Assembly (NCBI GenBank): GCA_019633425.1
Contig: WSUB01000243.1
Location: 1-47,815, forward strand
Source: Tulasnella sp. 424
Taxonomy: Eukaryota; Basidiomycota; Agaricomycetes; Cantharellales; Tulasnellaceae
Direction: 5' to 3'
DNA: 47,815 bases
Under the pieces are notes generated by a model. It saw only the letters and a list, made by a program, of their open reading frames with translations. It made no database searches and was not told the DNA's origin. How positions within the stretch are numbered: the first letter of the stretch is position 1; the number at the start of each line of letters is the position of its first letter. Below are positions 26,311 through 38,100 of this stretch, one piece after another. A program made the translations under genes and the position numbers.

Positions 26311-26905
26311 TCACCTCCCCGAAGCTGACCTGGTATCGGATGATCTGGTGTTTACCGGTGGTGGCGAGGAGTGCGAAATGTTCATCGTTGCCGTGAAGAA
26401 ACAAGCGTTCAAGGCCGGCAAAGCCACTGACAGCGCATGGGCTGCTCAGTTTGCTGGCACTTGTTTTGCTGGAGCAGCCCTACGGTGGTTCGAGGCTTTG
26501 GACGATGCAATACAGAGTGATTGGGGCCTCTTACGACGGGCGCTCCTCGCTCGTTACCCACCATCAACGTCTGAGCTTCGGAATACAAGGTTAGAAGGTC
26601 TTGTGGTGGGGGTCGACTACACTTCTGACGCTACACAGTCCGGGTGTTGCGCCACCGGCGGCTGCACCTCCCCCTTTACAGCCGCTCAGTATATCGGAAC
26701 CAAGTTCGAATTCTCCCGCAAAAGTAGGAAGGATTAGGATTTATCCTGATAACGCTGCGGCGGGAGCTTACGTCTCCAAGACGTTGAACCCGAGCGGCCA
26801 CTTCCTAAGCACTAGCGTCTTGTCACAAAGTCTCGAGGTGCAAATCATCCCTTGCAAAGGGCCCCAAAACGTTGTTTTCATGGTCGGTATCTAGATCAGA
26901 TACTG
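26311..26905 (+). pseudogene. Gag-like gene relic (retrotransposon-gag-type domain)
   Basis: The frame reads DLVFTGGGEECEMFIVAVKKQ, AWAAQFAGTCFAGAALRWFEAL and DWGLLRRALLARYP, the conserved core of a gag-like domain common in basidiomycete genomes. A likely intron begins with GTTAGAAG at about 26590, where the frame becomes unrelated. Downstream, GRIRIYPDNAAAGAYVSKTLN and QNVVFMVGI in another frame look like the C-terminal part of the same family. No start codon or uninterrupted model can be built, so it is probably a pseudogene, either of a domesticated family or of an LTR element. Its 3' end lies inside the duplicated unit of the next region. Confidence 0.6.
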
Positions 26906-29900
26906 TAAATCGGTATTTTGCGACTGACCCGCTTTCTTCCCCTTTAGAACTTCTCCGGAAGACATCAGTACACATTCCCGTTACTCGGAATAAAGTGGGA
27001 CTCGCACAAAACCGCGTACGGAAATGAACCTGATAGGTCAAATAATTCCTCCTGAATAACTCGACCCTACCTGACTTGCAAATTTCAGTTGGGCATCGTT
27101 TGTAGCCACTAACGGCGAAGGGACGGGTTCGTCATCAGAATCATACTCCGGACCTGGTCGTTCAGCCGTTTGGAATGTCTTTCTAGACGGCTCCATGACA
27201 GTTGCATGGCCCGCAAAGAAGCGCGGTGGGTTGTCGCTTGACCGACTGGTGACTCATTCAGCTGATCAGGACACTTTTAGAGACGTACACGGTTTTGGAT
27301 CCTGTAGTTCGGTTGAGAGACGGTCTCATCCACGTCTTTGGAGACTTTGATGCATATTCAGCGAAATACAATATAGGCGCAGAGTGGACTCGGGTGGTAA
27401 GAACGAATCTCCTCTCAGCATCTACCAACTTTCGACGATGGTTGAAAATGACCAAAAATAGCGGTTTGTTTTCGAGCAGATGTAGTAGTCACGATATTGA
27501 AGATATGGTACCCTAACATGATTAACTTGAAATCCGCCTATTGACAGTGACTCCAGGGCTCACAATCCAAACGGCCTATATATGCAACGATACCTTACAT
27601 GCGACTCCTTCAAGGGCTGGTTAAATCAATTACTTGGACGTTATCTTCTACACGTCTCCGTTTGGGAGGAGGGTGTGCTAAAGGTGCAGCGGCTGCGCTA
27701 GACCTTGTGGTTGAGCTCGACGTAGTCGCTTGAGTTGGGGGGTTAACGACGGGAGCTGGCGTCGGCACCGGGGCAAACGAGCTTGGGAGAGGCGTATTGA
27801 TATAGGCAACATTCAAAGCTCGCAAAACGGTCCGGTACTCCCTGTCCCCAAAGATAGCTAAGAGAACCGACTCGTTCGTGCTGATTGCACGAACGGCCGA
27901 AATCCCTTTGGCCTGATTCTCTGCCCAAAGTTGAGCTTTGTAAATAGCATCCTTCTTGATAATCTATGGCAACATTCAGCTAAGTGCCTCCATTGGACCC
28001 TCGATCAGGGCTTACCTCGATTCCCTGGGGAGACGTTCTGATGACGCTCGAAGTGACCACGTTGCTGGCGTACTGCCAGAGTTTTGCTTCGAGGTGCTTG
28101 ACGTTGACCGCGCCAATCCTCTCTATTCTGGTCCTTGGTTGGTTAGAGGTTGTTAACCACCGTATGGCCGTTGTACAGTAGCTGCAGGGACAGCGGCAAT
28201 TTCGCGTGGCGGCAAGCTGTTGGGCGACGTCGGCGGGTTTCGTGGTCCCAAGTACTCGGTTGATCCAGGCGAGAATGGTGGTTTTGAATAAGAGAGGGAA
28301 AGTATCCCACGTGTGCTGTTTTCTGCGCCTTGAAAGCCAGCTGGTCAGTTGATTGAGAAGTGGAATAAATTCCGACGAAAGACGCTGGGCGGTGGAGGTC
28401 GACGCGTCCTGAACGACCCTGCCGATGAGCTCTCCACAGCAGTCGATGTTGTTGTTGTCGGCGCAGAAGTCAAGCAGCTCGATGATCTGCGATTGGCCTT
28501 GATATGCAGTCGATGGTAGTGACCGGATCATCTGCCGAATCATCTGCGTAATGACGGGACGCAGCGGCGCTTCGGCGGATGGCACTTCCCTTCCCAATGC
28601 CCCTAATTGACAGATGAAAGCTTTAGTCGTAGGCAGGGTGCGAGCCACGCCGGAGAACTTGGGAATAATGCTGAAACGAGAAGTAAGCCTCGAATCGTGA
28701 TCGCAAGCGACATATTTACCTCTGCGTTAGCACCCCAAGGTTGGAATCTTGCACGGCCATACGGAGGAGCATGCCTAGTTCCTCCTCTGTGGGATTCGTT
28801 TTCTCCATATGAGCGGCAATACTTCCTTGTACAAGCGCTTAATGCCAGATGGCAGGTCAGCGTCTTGCGCTCGGCTCTGCATGAACTCCCTAATCTGCGC
28901 GACCAATGGAATGAGGACTGATTCGGCTCGTATTTGAGGCTCGACGGTTGTGCCCGTCGATTCAATGGAGATCAACTTGGTCACAATCTGCTCGATAAGA
29001 GGTTCGTTTGCTGTGGTGAAGCAGGCCTTGATGAGTGACACTGCAAGTTCGGGGTTAGGCTTCCAAGGTTCGGGAATCCGGTAGGACATATAGGTTGGTA
29101 TTGCAGGTTGAGGAGCCGATGCCGGGGGCCTGGGTTCGAAGAATTTGGCCCGTTCGATGGAGACCGCTAGGAGCTCTGTTGCAATTCGTGAACCAATTAT
29201 TTGATTTTGTTCTGAGTGAAAGAGGGGCCCTTCGGGATTTCCGAGGCCATCGTGGACTGCCATTGTCATCGCCAATAACGGCTCGGATTCCACTCCCTTC
29301 TTGAGCTGAGGAAGGATTCTGATTTTCGTGATTAGAATCAAGATGCACTTTGACAACCTTGCGCCAAACTCACGTTGTCTCAAGTACCGTTATTCCGCCG
29401 AGAGTACCTGCCGCTCCCAAGATGGCAGCACAATCGGTGACGGCTAACGGCCGAAGTGAGGAGAGTACGCTACGCCGCGTTGCCTCGACCCACTCGGATG
29501 GAAGATCTTCCGCTTCGAGGTTCTCGGCCAAGAAATCCAAGAACTTGAGTCGGGTCTTATTACTATGATCCTTCTCCCGAACCTTGTGCACCCTAAACGA
29601 AGTCGAGTGGTTAGAACAGCTGAGTGACTCTCTCTATATAAAACTCACCAAGGGACGATCACGTCAGGACTGAAACGTAGGATCGCATCTAGGTACTGCT
29701 CCTTTCCCAGTCGATCAACCGACACAGATGCACAAAACGCTTCCATAGCTCGACACCACAAGTCAAGCGCATTCCAGTGACAGGCAGCTCGGCAAACGCT
29801 TTGAACACCTAGGGTGTTCATGCCGGGCGCAGTGGGAGACTCAGAGCGTACTCGAGAAGCTTTCGGATTTTGTTGGTTTGCTTGAGGATGTACTTTCAAG

Positions 29901-32530
29901 CTTATCCAAGACGTATTCTGCATATTGGGGTCCATAGTCGATCTCTTCGTCGCGCTCCGCTGGCCACAGGATGAGGACCGTTCGACGATACCCTTAAACC
30001 GAAAGGGTTAGAATTTTAATCTCCACCGCAATCATCCCAGACATACAGCGTTCGAGTGTCCCCCCATACTAAGAAAAAAGCCATAACCGCAGATGAGGAC
30101 CCGACGAGATCAAAAGAACACGTTCACATTCGACATACGTTACCCTGATAGCCTTCGTACTCTTGCTCATCAATAGGCCCGCTTTCCACTCGTTCGCGCA
30201 GGTCCGCAGGAATGAACTCAACTCCACCACCTTCTTCGTCCTCTTCCGTCAACACCATGTCGCGGTTCAGAGATTTTCCGTCCAAAGACACCAGCTCGGT
30301 AATTGTCATTGACTTTTCGTCGACTTCGACAATGCTCAAACTATCATCGTGGCAATCATCATCATCGTCCTCGTCCTCGTCGTAATCACTATCACGACGA
30401 CCCCATCCTCCACCACCCATATCATTTGCTCCTCCGGACAAATGGCACTCGACTAAGGCGAGGCCGAGTTGGAACTTCAGCTCCTGACTAATGGAGTCAA
30501 GGATAGCAACGACGTGGGCGTCCTTTCCCTTCATGGCACTGCCTGTACAGTTGGCTTCAGAGTAACGATGTTCAAGCAGGTAGATGATTTTTTGAGGTGA
30601 GCCCTCGGCGTAAAGGTTTTGTCGCCAGGATAAGAGGATATGCCGGAGCTGTCGAATGGGCCCGGAAGTGTCGGAAAGAGCGGGTCGGAGGGAAGTGGTG
30701 GTGTGAATGAGATTGTAGGAGAGAGCAAGTCGGTAGCCGCTTTGAATAGGCTTGATTTCGTGCATCACATCGGTGTACCAGGCCATGACCGAAGTGTTGA
30801 GCCAACTGTCCTTGCTTTGGTCGATCACTGCGGTTTGACCTGCATGCGACAGGTGAGCACTGCCTCCTATAAACGGGGAAGGAAGAATGACGACGATGGT
30901 CGCGAACATCCCGTCCACTTTTTCGGTGCTATACGAGTTCACCTGTGTCAATAGAAATGTCCAGCCAGTTCTTCAACAGTACTTACTCTTGATGGGGTAG
31001 GAAGCTAGGGAAGTAAAAATTATTAGGATAATCTTCATCTCACTTGTGAGAGATTCTGACTCACTGCGATCCAGTTTCGTATAGTAGAAGTTTGTATAGC
31101 TCGCAGCGTGGTCGACTGGCTGCAATGTTCACTCCCAGCTTTGCGCAAACCTCCTGGACAACGCGGTCGATAAAAATTTTCCATGCTGGATTATCAAAAG
31201 AAACCTGTGTATTCAACACGAGCAATGGTGAATCAACAAGAATTTTCAGAGAGAGGGGCAGGACTGACCTCGGTGGCGTCCATTTCCCATGTGTCTCTGA
31301 CGGTGGTGTCAACGAGAGTTCTTTCACCCATTCCAAATGGTGCTTGTTTAGAGTTAGCTGCAATGTGCTTGGCTTCTCTTTGGCTGAGAGGAAGACCGAT
31401 GCGGTCCAGAGTGTTGAGGCGAAGAACGGGGTTGGGCGCGTCGGTGTAGGTCTTGTTAAAGTAGAAGGACCCTTCGAACTTGAGATCGCTTTTGAGGACG
31501 TTTTCAAGGTCCGTCTACCGCGTAGATGATATCAGTACTTGAAGGGGATAACAGAAATGCTTTCGTCCCTCTTACCCGGATGTCCTCTGACGGGTCCTCG
31601 ATTAAAGGTTGGTCATTTTGTCCATCCGATTCGCTGTCGTCGCCCGCATGCTCGTTATCCGGCTGCACCCGAAATCCTTCAGCGGCGACAGCAGGCATGT
31701 TCTAAATAGGAGAATGATATCATAAGCACGTCAGATTGACGCAATTCGTAACAATCGTTCGAGTGAAAATCCGAACGGGTCCACCCGACTTACGGTCTGG
31801 GGAGGAAGGCCTGGGATGAAGTTATACGGTTGTGCTGTGACAGAGTAATATATTTCATTATATCGTTCACCTAAGCTATGCGTAGGCTCACCATGTGCTC
31901 CCGGGAGGTTCACTGCTCTCGCCCGCAAAGGTTCGCCCGCCTAGAATTGGACGAAAAAGAGGAGCAAAGTGTCAGAGATACTCGTAAGTAGGCAAGCCGG
32001 ATGATCAGTTTTACCGTGGAGCCTATATCCATACTGTGGTTGTTTTTCTTGTTCGTTCTTTGGATGGCTACGGAAAACTCGAGTTGTTGAAGGACAGTGT
32101 CGCGGTTGAGATTGGAATTTCGGAGAGGGGCGGTGCGTGTTGTTGTTTGTCCAAAACCGCCCCTTGCTCCCTTTGGCAATCGGGGCGCCTCTGCCGGGAA
32201 CTTCGCCTGTGCCTGTCGATCCAACCAAAAAAAGAAGAGAACGCGTCTTCTGACAGTCTCACGTCAGCCATACACTACACATCTGCGGGGTTAGCGCGCC
32301 TACCAGACACGGACAACTTGAGACTCCGACTGAATGCGTGTTTCCATTGGGACAAGCACCATGATATCCATCGTATAACCTTGCCCTTCTACCGTCTTAA
32401 CCCTTTAGGGACGGCGCCAGTTACAAATCGAGACTCGGAGGACTGTAGGCTTGCCATCGAAGGGTTCGTGTGGTTTGAATCGTTAACCAACGGCGCCCAG
32501 GATCTACACGTAGTTTACAACGTGTAAGTC
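26835..32530. repeat. Tandem duplication unit 1
   Basis: Unit 1 and unit 2 (32531 to about 38100) are homologous along their length: 3' flank (26835-27609 versus 32533-33112), gene and 5' flank. The stop codons are 5,503 bp apart and the starts 5,525 bp apart. The 3' flank holds the tail of the gag-like relic and no other gene. Confidence 0.85.
27610..32032 (-). pseudogene. 2OG-Fe(II) dioxygenase-like protein, copy 1 (frameshifted)
   Basis: Closest paralogue of copy 2, with the same start (MDIGST), exon order and C-terminus (KRRRVEDN...VIDLTSP). The catalytic residues are present: FLPHQ|D, split by an intron after the 18-nt exon 30987-31004, and a distal His in DVMHEIKP with Arg in SGYR. Two lesions relative to copy 2 break it. 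A 4-nt deletion at about 29860 (KSEKKLLEYAL becomes KSESFSSTL-stop) falls after the oxygenase domain. A 1-nt deletion at about 28800 (SPLMLEKKD becomes LPLIWRKRI...stop) falls in the C-terminal helical region. A truncated oxygenase could still be made, but the full-length protein cannot. Confidence 0.85.
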
Positions 32531-35500
32531 ATCCACTGCAAAGGGCCTCAGAATGTTGTTCTTATGGTCGGTATTCGGATCAAACACTATCAGTCGGCAC
32601 ATTGCAACTGAGCAGCTTCATGACCTCTCCGGCAGACATCAGTACACGTTCACGTTGCTCGGAATAAAGTGGGAATCACACAAAACGGCGTCCGGAAATG
32701 AACCCGAAGGATCAAAAATTTCTTTCTGAATGACTCGATCAGAGCTGACTTGCACGTTCCGGTTGGGTCGTTTATAGCCGCTAACATTGAAGGGACGTTC
32801 CGCCGTTTGGGACGTCGTTCTCGACTGCTCCATGCCAGTTGCACGGCCCGCAAAGAAACGCGGTTCCTTGTCACCCGACGGACCCCTGATCCTTTTGGCT
32901 GATGGACAAATCTCCTTTCAGCATCTACCAGCTTCCGACGATGGCTGAAATTGTCCGCAAGAAGCGGTTTGTTTTCGAGCAGATATAGTAATCATGGTAT
33001 TGAACATATGGTACACTAACATGATTAACTTGAAATCCGCCTATTGAAAGTGCCTCCAGGGCTCACGATCCAAACGGTCTATATATACAACGATACCTTA
33101 CATGCGACTCCTTCAAGGGCTGGTTAAGTCAATTACTGGGACGTTATCGTCTACGCGTCTCCGTTTGGGAGGAGGCTGTGCTGAAGGTGCCGCGGCTGCG
33201 CTGGGCCTTGAGGTTGAGCTCGAGGCAGCCACTTGAGCTGGGGGGTTGACGACGGGAGCTTGGGTCGGCACCGGAGCAAACGAGCTTGGGAGAGGCGCAT
33301 TGATGTAGGCAACATTCAAAGCTCGCAAAACGGTCCGGTACTCCCTGTCCCCAAAGATAGCTAAGAGAACCGACTCGTTCGTGCTGATTGCACGAACTGC
33401 CGAAATTCCTTTGGCCTGATTATCTGCCCAAAGTTGAGCTTTATAAATAGCATCCTTCTTGATAATCTATGGCAACATTCAGCTAAGTGCCTCCATTGGA
33501 CCCTTAATCAAGGCTTACCTCGATTCCCTGGGGAGACGTTCTGATGACGCTCGAAGTGGCCACGTTGCTGGCGTACTGCCGGAGTTTTGCTTCGAGGTGC
33601 TTGACGTTGACCGCGCCAATCCTCTCTATTCTGGTCCTTGGTTGTGTAGAGGTTATCAACCACCGTAGAGCCGTTGTACAGTAGCTGCAGGGACAGCGGC
33701 AATTTCGCGTGGCGGCAAGCTGTTGGGCGACGTCGGCGGGTTTCGTGGTCCCAAGTACTCGGTTGATCCAGGCGAGAATGATGGTTTTGAATAAGAGAGG
33801 GAAAGTAGCCCACGTGTGCTGTTTTCTGCGCCTTGAAAGCCAGCTGGTCAGTTGATTGAGAAGTGGAATAAATTCGAACGAAAGACGCTGGGCGGTGGAG
33901 GTCGACGCGTCCTGAACGACCCTGTCGATGAGCTCTCCACAGCAGTCGATGTTGTTGTTGTCGGCGCAGAAGTCAAGCAGCTCGATGATCTGCGATTGGC
34001 CTTGATATGCAGTCGATGGTAGTGATCGAATCATCTGCCGAATCATCTGCGTAATGACGGGACGCAACGGCACTTCAGCGGACGGTACTTCCTTTCCCAA
34101 TGCCCCTAATTGGCGAATGAAGGCCTTCGTTGTCGGAATAGTGCGAGACACGCCGGAGAACTTGGGAATGATGCTAGCACTAGAAGTGAGCCCCGGGGAA
34201 TCGCGATCGCAAGCGTCATATTTACCTCTGCATTAGCACCTCGAGGCTGGAATCTTGGACGGCCATACGCAGGAGCATGCCAAGCTCCTCCTCTGTAGGA
34301 TCTTTCTTCTCGAGCATGAGCGGCGATACCTCCTTGTACAAGCGTCGTATGCCAGGTGGCAGGTCCGCGCCTTGCGCTCGGCTCCGCATGAATTCCCTCA
34401 GCTGTGTAACCAGTGGAATGAGAACCGACTCGGCTCGTATTTGAGGCCCCACGGTTGCGTCTGCCAAGTCGGCGGAAATCAACTTGGTTACAAGCTGCTC
34501 GATAAGGGGCTCGTTTGCTGTGGTGAAGCAGGCTTTGATGAGTGACATTGCAAGTTCGGGGTTAGGTTTTGAAGGTTCGGGAACTCGGTAGTACGGATAG
34601 AATCCTCTTGGAGGTTGAGGAGCCGATGCCGAGGGTCTGGGTTTGAAGAGTTCGGCCCGCTCGATGGAAACCGCCAGGAGCTCTGTTGCAATCCGTAAAC
34701 CAATTGTTCGATCTTGCTCTGATTCAAAGAGGGACCCTTCACGATTTCCGAGGGCATCGTGTACTGCCATCGTCAAAGCCAATAATGGCATAGATTCCAT
34801 TCCTTTCTTGAGCTGAGGAAGGATTCTGATTTCCGTGATTAGAATCAAGATGCACTTTGCCGACCTTGCGCCAAACTCACATTGTTTCAAGTACCGTTAC
34901 TCCGTCTAGAGCATCTGCCGCTTCCAAGACGGCAGTACAATCGGCACCGGCCAACGGCCGAAGTGAGGAGATTACGGTGCGCCGCGCTGCGTCGACCCAC
35001 TCGGTTGGGACATCTTCCGCTTCGAGATTCTCCTCCAGAAAATCCAAGAAATCGAGTCTAGCCTTATTACTAGGATCCTTTTCCAGAACTTTGTGTACCC
35101 TAAGCGAAGTCGAGTCGCGGTTAGGGCAGCTGAGTGGCTCTCACCATTCTAAAACTCACCAAGGGACGATCACGTCAGGAGTGAAACAGAGGATCGCATC
35201 TAGGTACTGCTCCTTTCCCAGTCGATCAACCGACACAGATCCACGAAATGCTTCCATAGCTCGACACCACACGTCAGGAGCATTCCATTGACAGGCAGCT
35301 TCGCAAACACTTCGAACTCCTGAGGTATATTTGCCGGGCTCTCGCATTGGGAGACTTAGAGCGTACTCGAGAAGCTTCTTTTCAGATTTTGTTGGTTTGC
35401 TTGACGAAGTATGCTTCAGCGTATCCAGGACGTATTGCGCATATTGCGCTCCATGAAGAATCTCTTCCTCTAGCTCCTCTGGCCACAAGACGAGGACGGT

Positions 35501-38100
35501 CCGTCGATACCCTAAAAAGCAACTGGGTTAGAAGTTAATCTTGACCGGGGTCACCCCAAGACGTACATCGTTCGAGTGTCCCCGCATACTGCAAAAAAGC
35601 CACAACAAGAAGTCAATCCAGGGAGGACTAGATGAAGCGGCTATTTTGACGTACGTTACCCTGATACCCTTCGTACTCTTGCTCATCGTGAGGCCCGCTT
35701 TCGACCTGTTCGCGTAAGTCCGCAGGTATGAACTCTACTCCGTCACCTTCTTCATCCTCTGCCATCAGCTCCAAGTCGTGCTTCAAAGATTTGCCGTCCA
35801 AAGACACCAGCTCGGTGAGCCTCATCGACTTTTCGTCCGTCTCGACAAAGCTTAAATTATCGTCGTCACAATCATCGTCCTCATCGTACCAGCAGCCCCG
35901 ACCGCCCCATCCTCCTCCACCCCCCATATCATCTGCTGTCCCGGACAAATGGCACTCGACGAGTGCGAGGCCTAGTTTGAAATTCAATTCTTGACCAATG
36001 GAGTTGAGCACTGCAACGACGTGAGCGTCGTTTCCCTTCATCGCGCTCCCTCGACAGTTGGCTTGGGAGTAACGATGTTCAAGCAGGTAAATGATCTTCT
36101 GGGGTGACTCCTCTTCGTAAAGGCTTTGTCGCCAGGACAAGAGGATGTGCCGCAGCTGTTGTATGGGACCGGAGGTGTCGGAAAGAGCGGGTCGGAGGGA
36201 GGTAGTGGTGTGAATGAGATTATAGGAGAGAGCGAATCGGTAGCCACTTTGAATAGGTTTGATCTCGTGCATCACGTCGGTGTACCATGCCATGACCGAA
36301 GTGTTGAGCCAACTGTCCTTGCTCTGGTTGATAACTGCAGTTTGACCCGCATGGGACAGGTGAGCACTTCCTCCGGTAAACGGGGAGGGTAGAACGACAA
36401 TGATAGTTGCAAACATTCCGTCCACTTTTTCGGTGCTATGTGAGTTCATTCGTCAATAGGAATGTCCAGCCAGTCCAGCGACAAACTCCTTACTCCTGAT
36501 GGGGCAGAAAGCTAGGTTGGTTAAACTAATTAGGATTATTCTCATTTCATTTACGAGAGATTTTAACTCACTGTGATCCAGTTTCGTATAGTAGAAGTTT
36601 GTATAGCTCGCAGCGTGGTCGACTAGCTGCAATGTTCACTCCCAGTCTCTCGCAAACCTCCTGGACAACGCGGTCCATAAAATTCTTCCATGCTGGGTTA
36701 TCAAAAGAAACCTGTACATTCAAGACGAGGAATAGAATATCAACAAAAGTTTTCAGGGAGCAAGGGGAGGAGAGAGAGAGACTGACCTCGGCGGCATCCA
36801 TTTCCCAGGTGTCTCTGACATTGGTGTCGACGAGAGTTCTTTCACCCATCCCAAAGGGTGCTTGTCCGGAGTTGGCTGCAACGTGCTTGGCCTCTCTTTG
36901 GCTGAGAGGAAGGCCGATGCGGCCCAGAGTGTTGAGGCGAAGAACCGGGTTGGGCGCGTCAGTGTAGGTCTTGTTAAAGTAGAAGGTCCCTTCGAACTGG
37001 AGATCGCCTTTGAGGACGTTTTCGAGGTCCGTCTACCATACAGATGATATTAGTACTTCAGGAAAATAACAGAAATGCCTTCGTCTCTCTCACCCGGATG
37101 TCCTCTGACGGGTCTTCGATTACGGGTTGGTCGCTTTGTCCATTCGATTCGCTGTCGCTTTGTCCATCCGATTCGCTGTCCGAGTCGTCGCCCGCGCGCT
37201 CGTCATCTGGCTGCACAGGAAATCCTTCAGCAACAGCGGCAGGCATGTTCTAAATAGGACATAGGGACGTCAGATTGACGCAATTCGTAACAATCGTTTG
37301 AGAAACTCCAAACGGGTCCGCCCGACTTACGGGCTGAGGAGGGCCTGGGGTGAAGTTATACGGTTGTCCTGTGACCGAGTACCTTATTTCATGATCCCGT
37401 TCATCTAAGCTATGAGTAGGCTCACCATGATGCGCGCCCGGGAAGTTCACTGCTCTCGCCCGAAAAGGTTCGCCCGCCTAAAATCAGAGGGGGGCGAAAG
37501 TCAGGGATAGTCGTAAGCAGACAAACCGTATAACCTTACCGTAAAGCCTATATCCATATTATGGCTATTTTCTTACTTGCTCTTTTGGTTGGCTCCGGAA
37601 AACTTGAGTTGTTGAAGGACAGTGGCGCGGTTGAGACTGGAATTTTGGAGAGGTGCGGTGCGTGTCGCTGTTTGTCCGAAACCGCCACTTACGCCCTTTG
37701 GCAATGGGGGCACCTCCGTCTGGTACTTCGCCTGTACCAACCAAGAAAAGAAGAATCGGATGCGTCTTCCGAAAGTCTCACGTCAGCCACACACATATAC
37801 ACCTGCGGGGTTAGGGCGCCTAAAAGACGCGGACAACTTGAGACTCCGACTGGATGCGCGTTTTCATTGACCGCCTGGCAAGCCAGGCCACAGGCAATCT
37901 ACATCAAACATAATGTCCACTCGTACACTTGTTCCCCTCCAGTCTTAAGCTTCATGGTCGGCGCCAGTTCCAAAATCGAAACTCGGAGAACTGTGCGCAC
38001 GCTTGCTAATGCTGATTCGTGTTGTTCTGTACTATGGTTAGAACCGTTAACTAAACGAGTCCAGGATATATATAACGTTTACAAGCTAAATACCTCAAGG
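32531..38100. repeat. Tandem duplication unit 2
   Basis: Homologous to unit 1, including non-coding flanks (TGCAAAGGGCC, ATGGTCGGTAT, GGAATAAAGTGGGA shared). The spacer 32033-33112 between the two genes consists of unit 1's 5' flank and unit 2's 3' flank and holds no other gene. Plus-strand open frames in the 5' flanks are not conserved in sequence between units. Confidence 0.85.
33113..37557 (-). CDS. 2OG-Fe(II) dioxygenase-like protein, copy 2 (intact, about 1,260 aa)
   Basis: The only intact active-type copy. Order: short N-terminus (MDIGFT), acidic Ser/Asp-rich stretch, conserved LPLSQREAK and DNPAWKNFMDRVVQEV, then an oxygenase core of the PKHD/prolyl-4-hydroxylase type. H and D of FLPHQ|D are split between the 18-nt exon 36494-36511 and the next. 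GMFATIIVVLPSPFTGG follows, then the distal His of DVMHEIKPIQSGYR, whose Arg would bind 2-oxoglutarate. The C-terminal 600 residues are helical, with a CxCxxC cluster (CPCSYC), and end in PPPKRRRVDD, a likely nuclear signal. Every exon joins in frame with GT-AG introns by eye. The substrate is unknown; the domain family hydroxylates proteins or nucleic acids in other contexts. The long C-terminal region has no function I can name. Confidence 0.85.

Noticed and set aside
27984..28181. Plus-strand frames opposite the CxCxxC region of copy 1
   Set aside because: They are antisense shadows; the minus-strand protein is conserved in copy 2 and copy 4.
32036..32527. Plus-strand open frame upstream of dioxygenase copy 1 (a similar one at 37561-38235)
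   Set aside because: The frames begin opposite the minus-strand start codon and diverge in protein sequence between the duplicated units faster than the DNA would suggest. They look like chance frames in a 5' flank.
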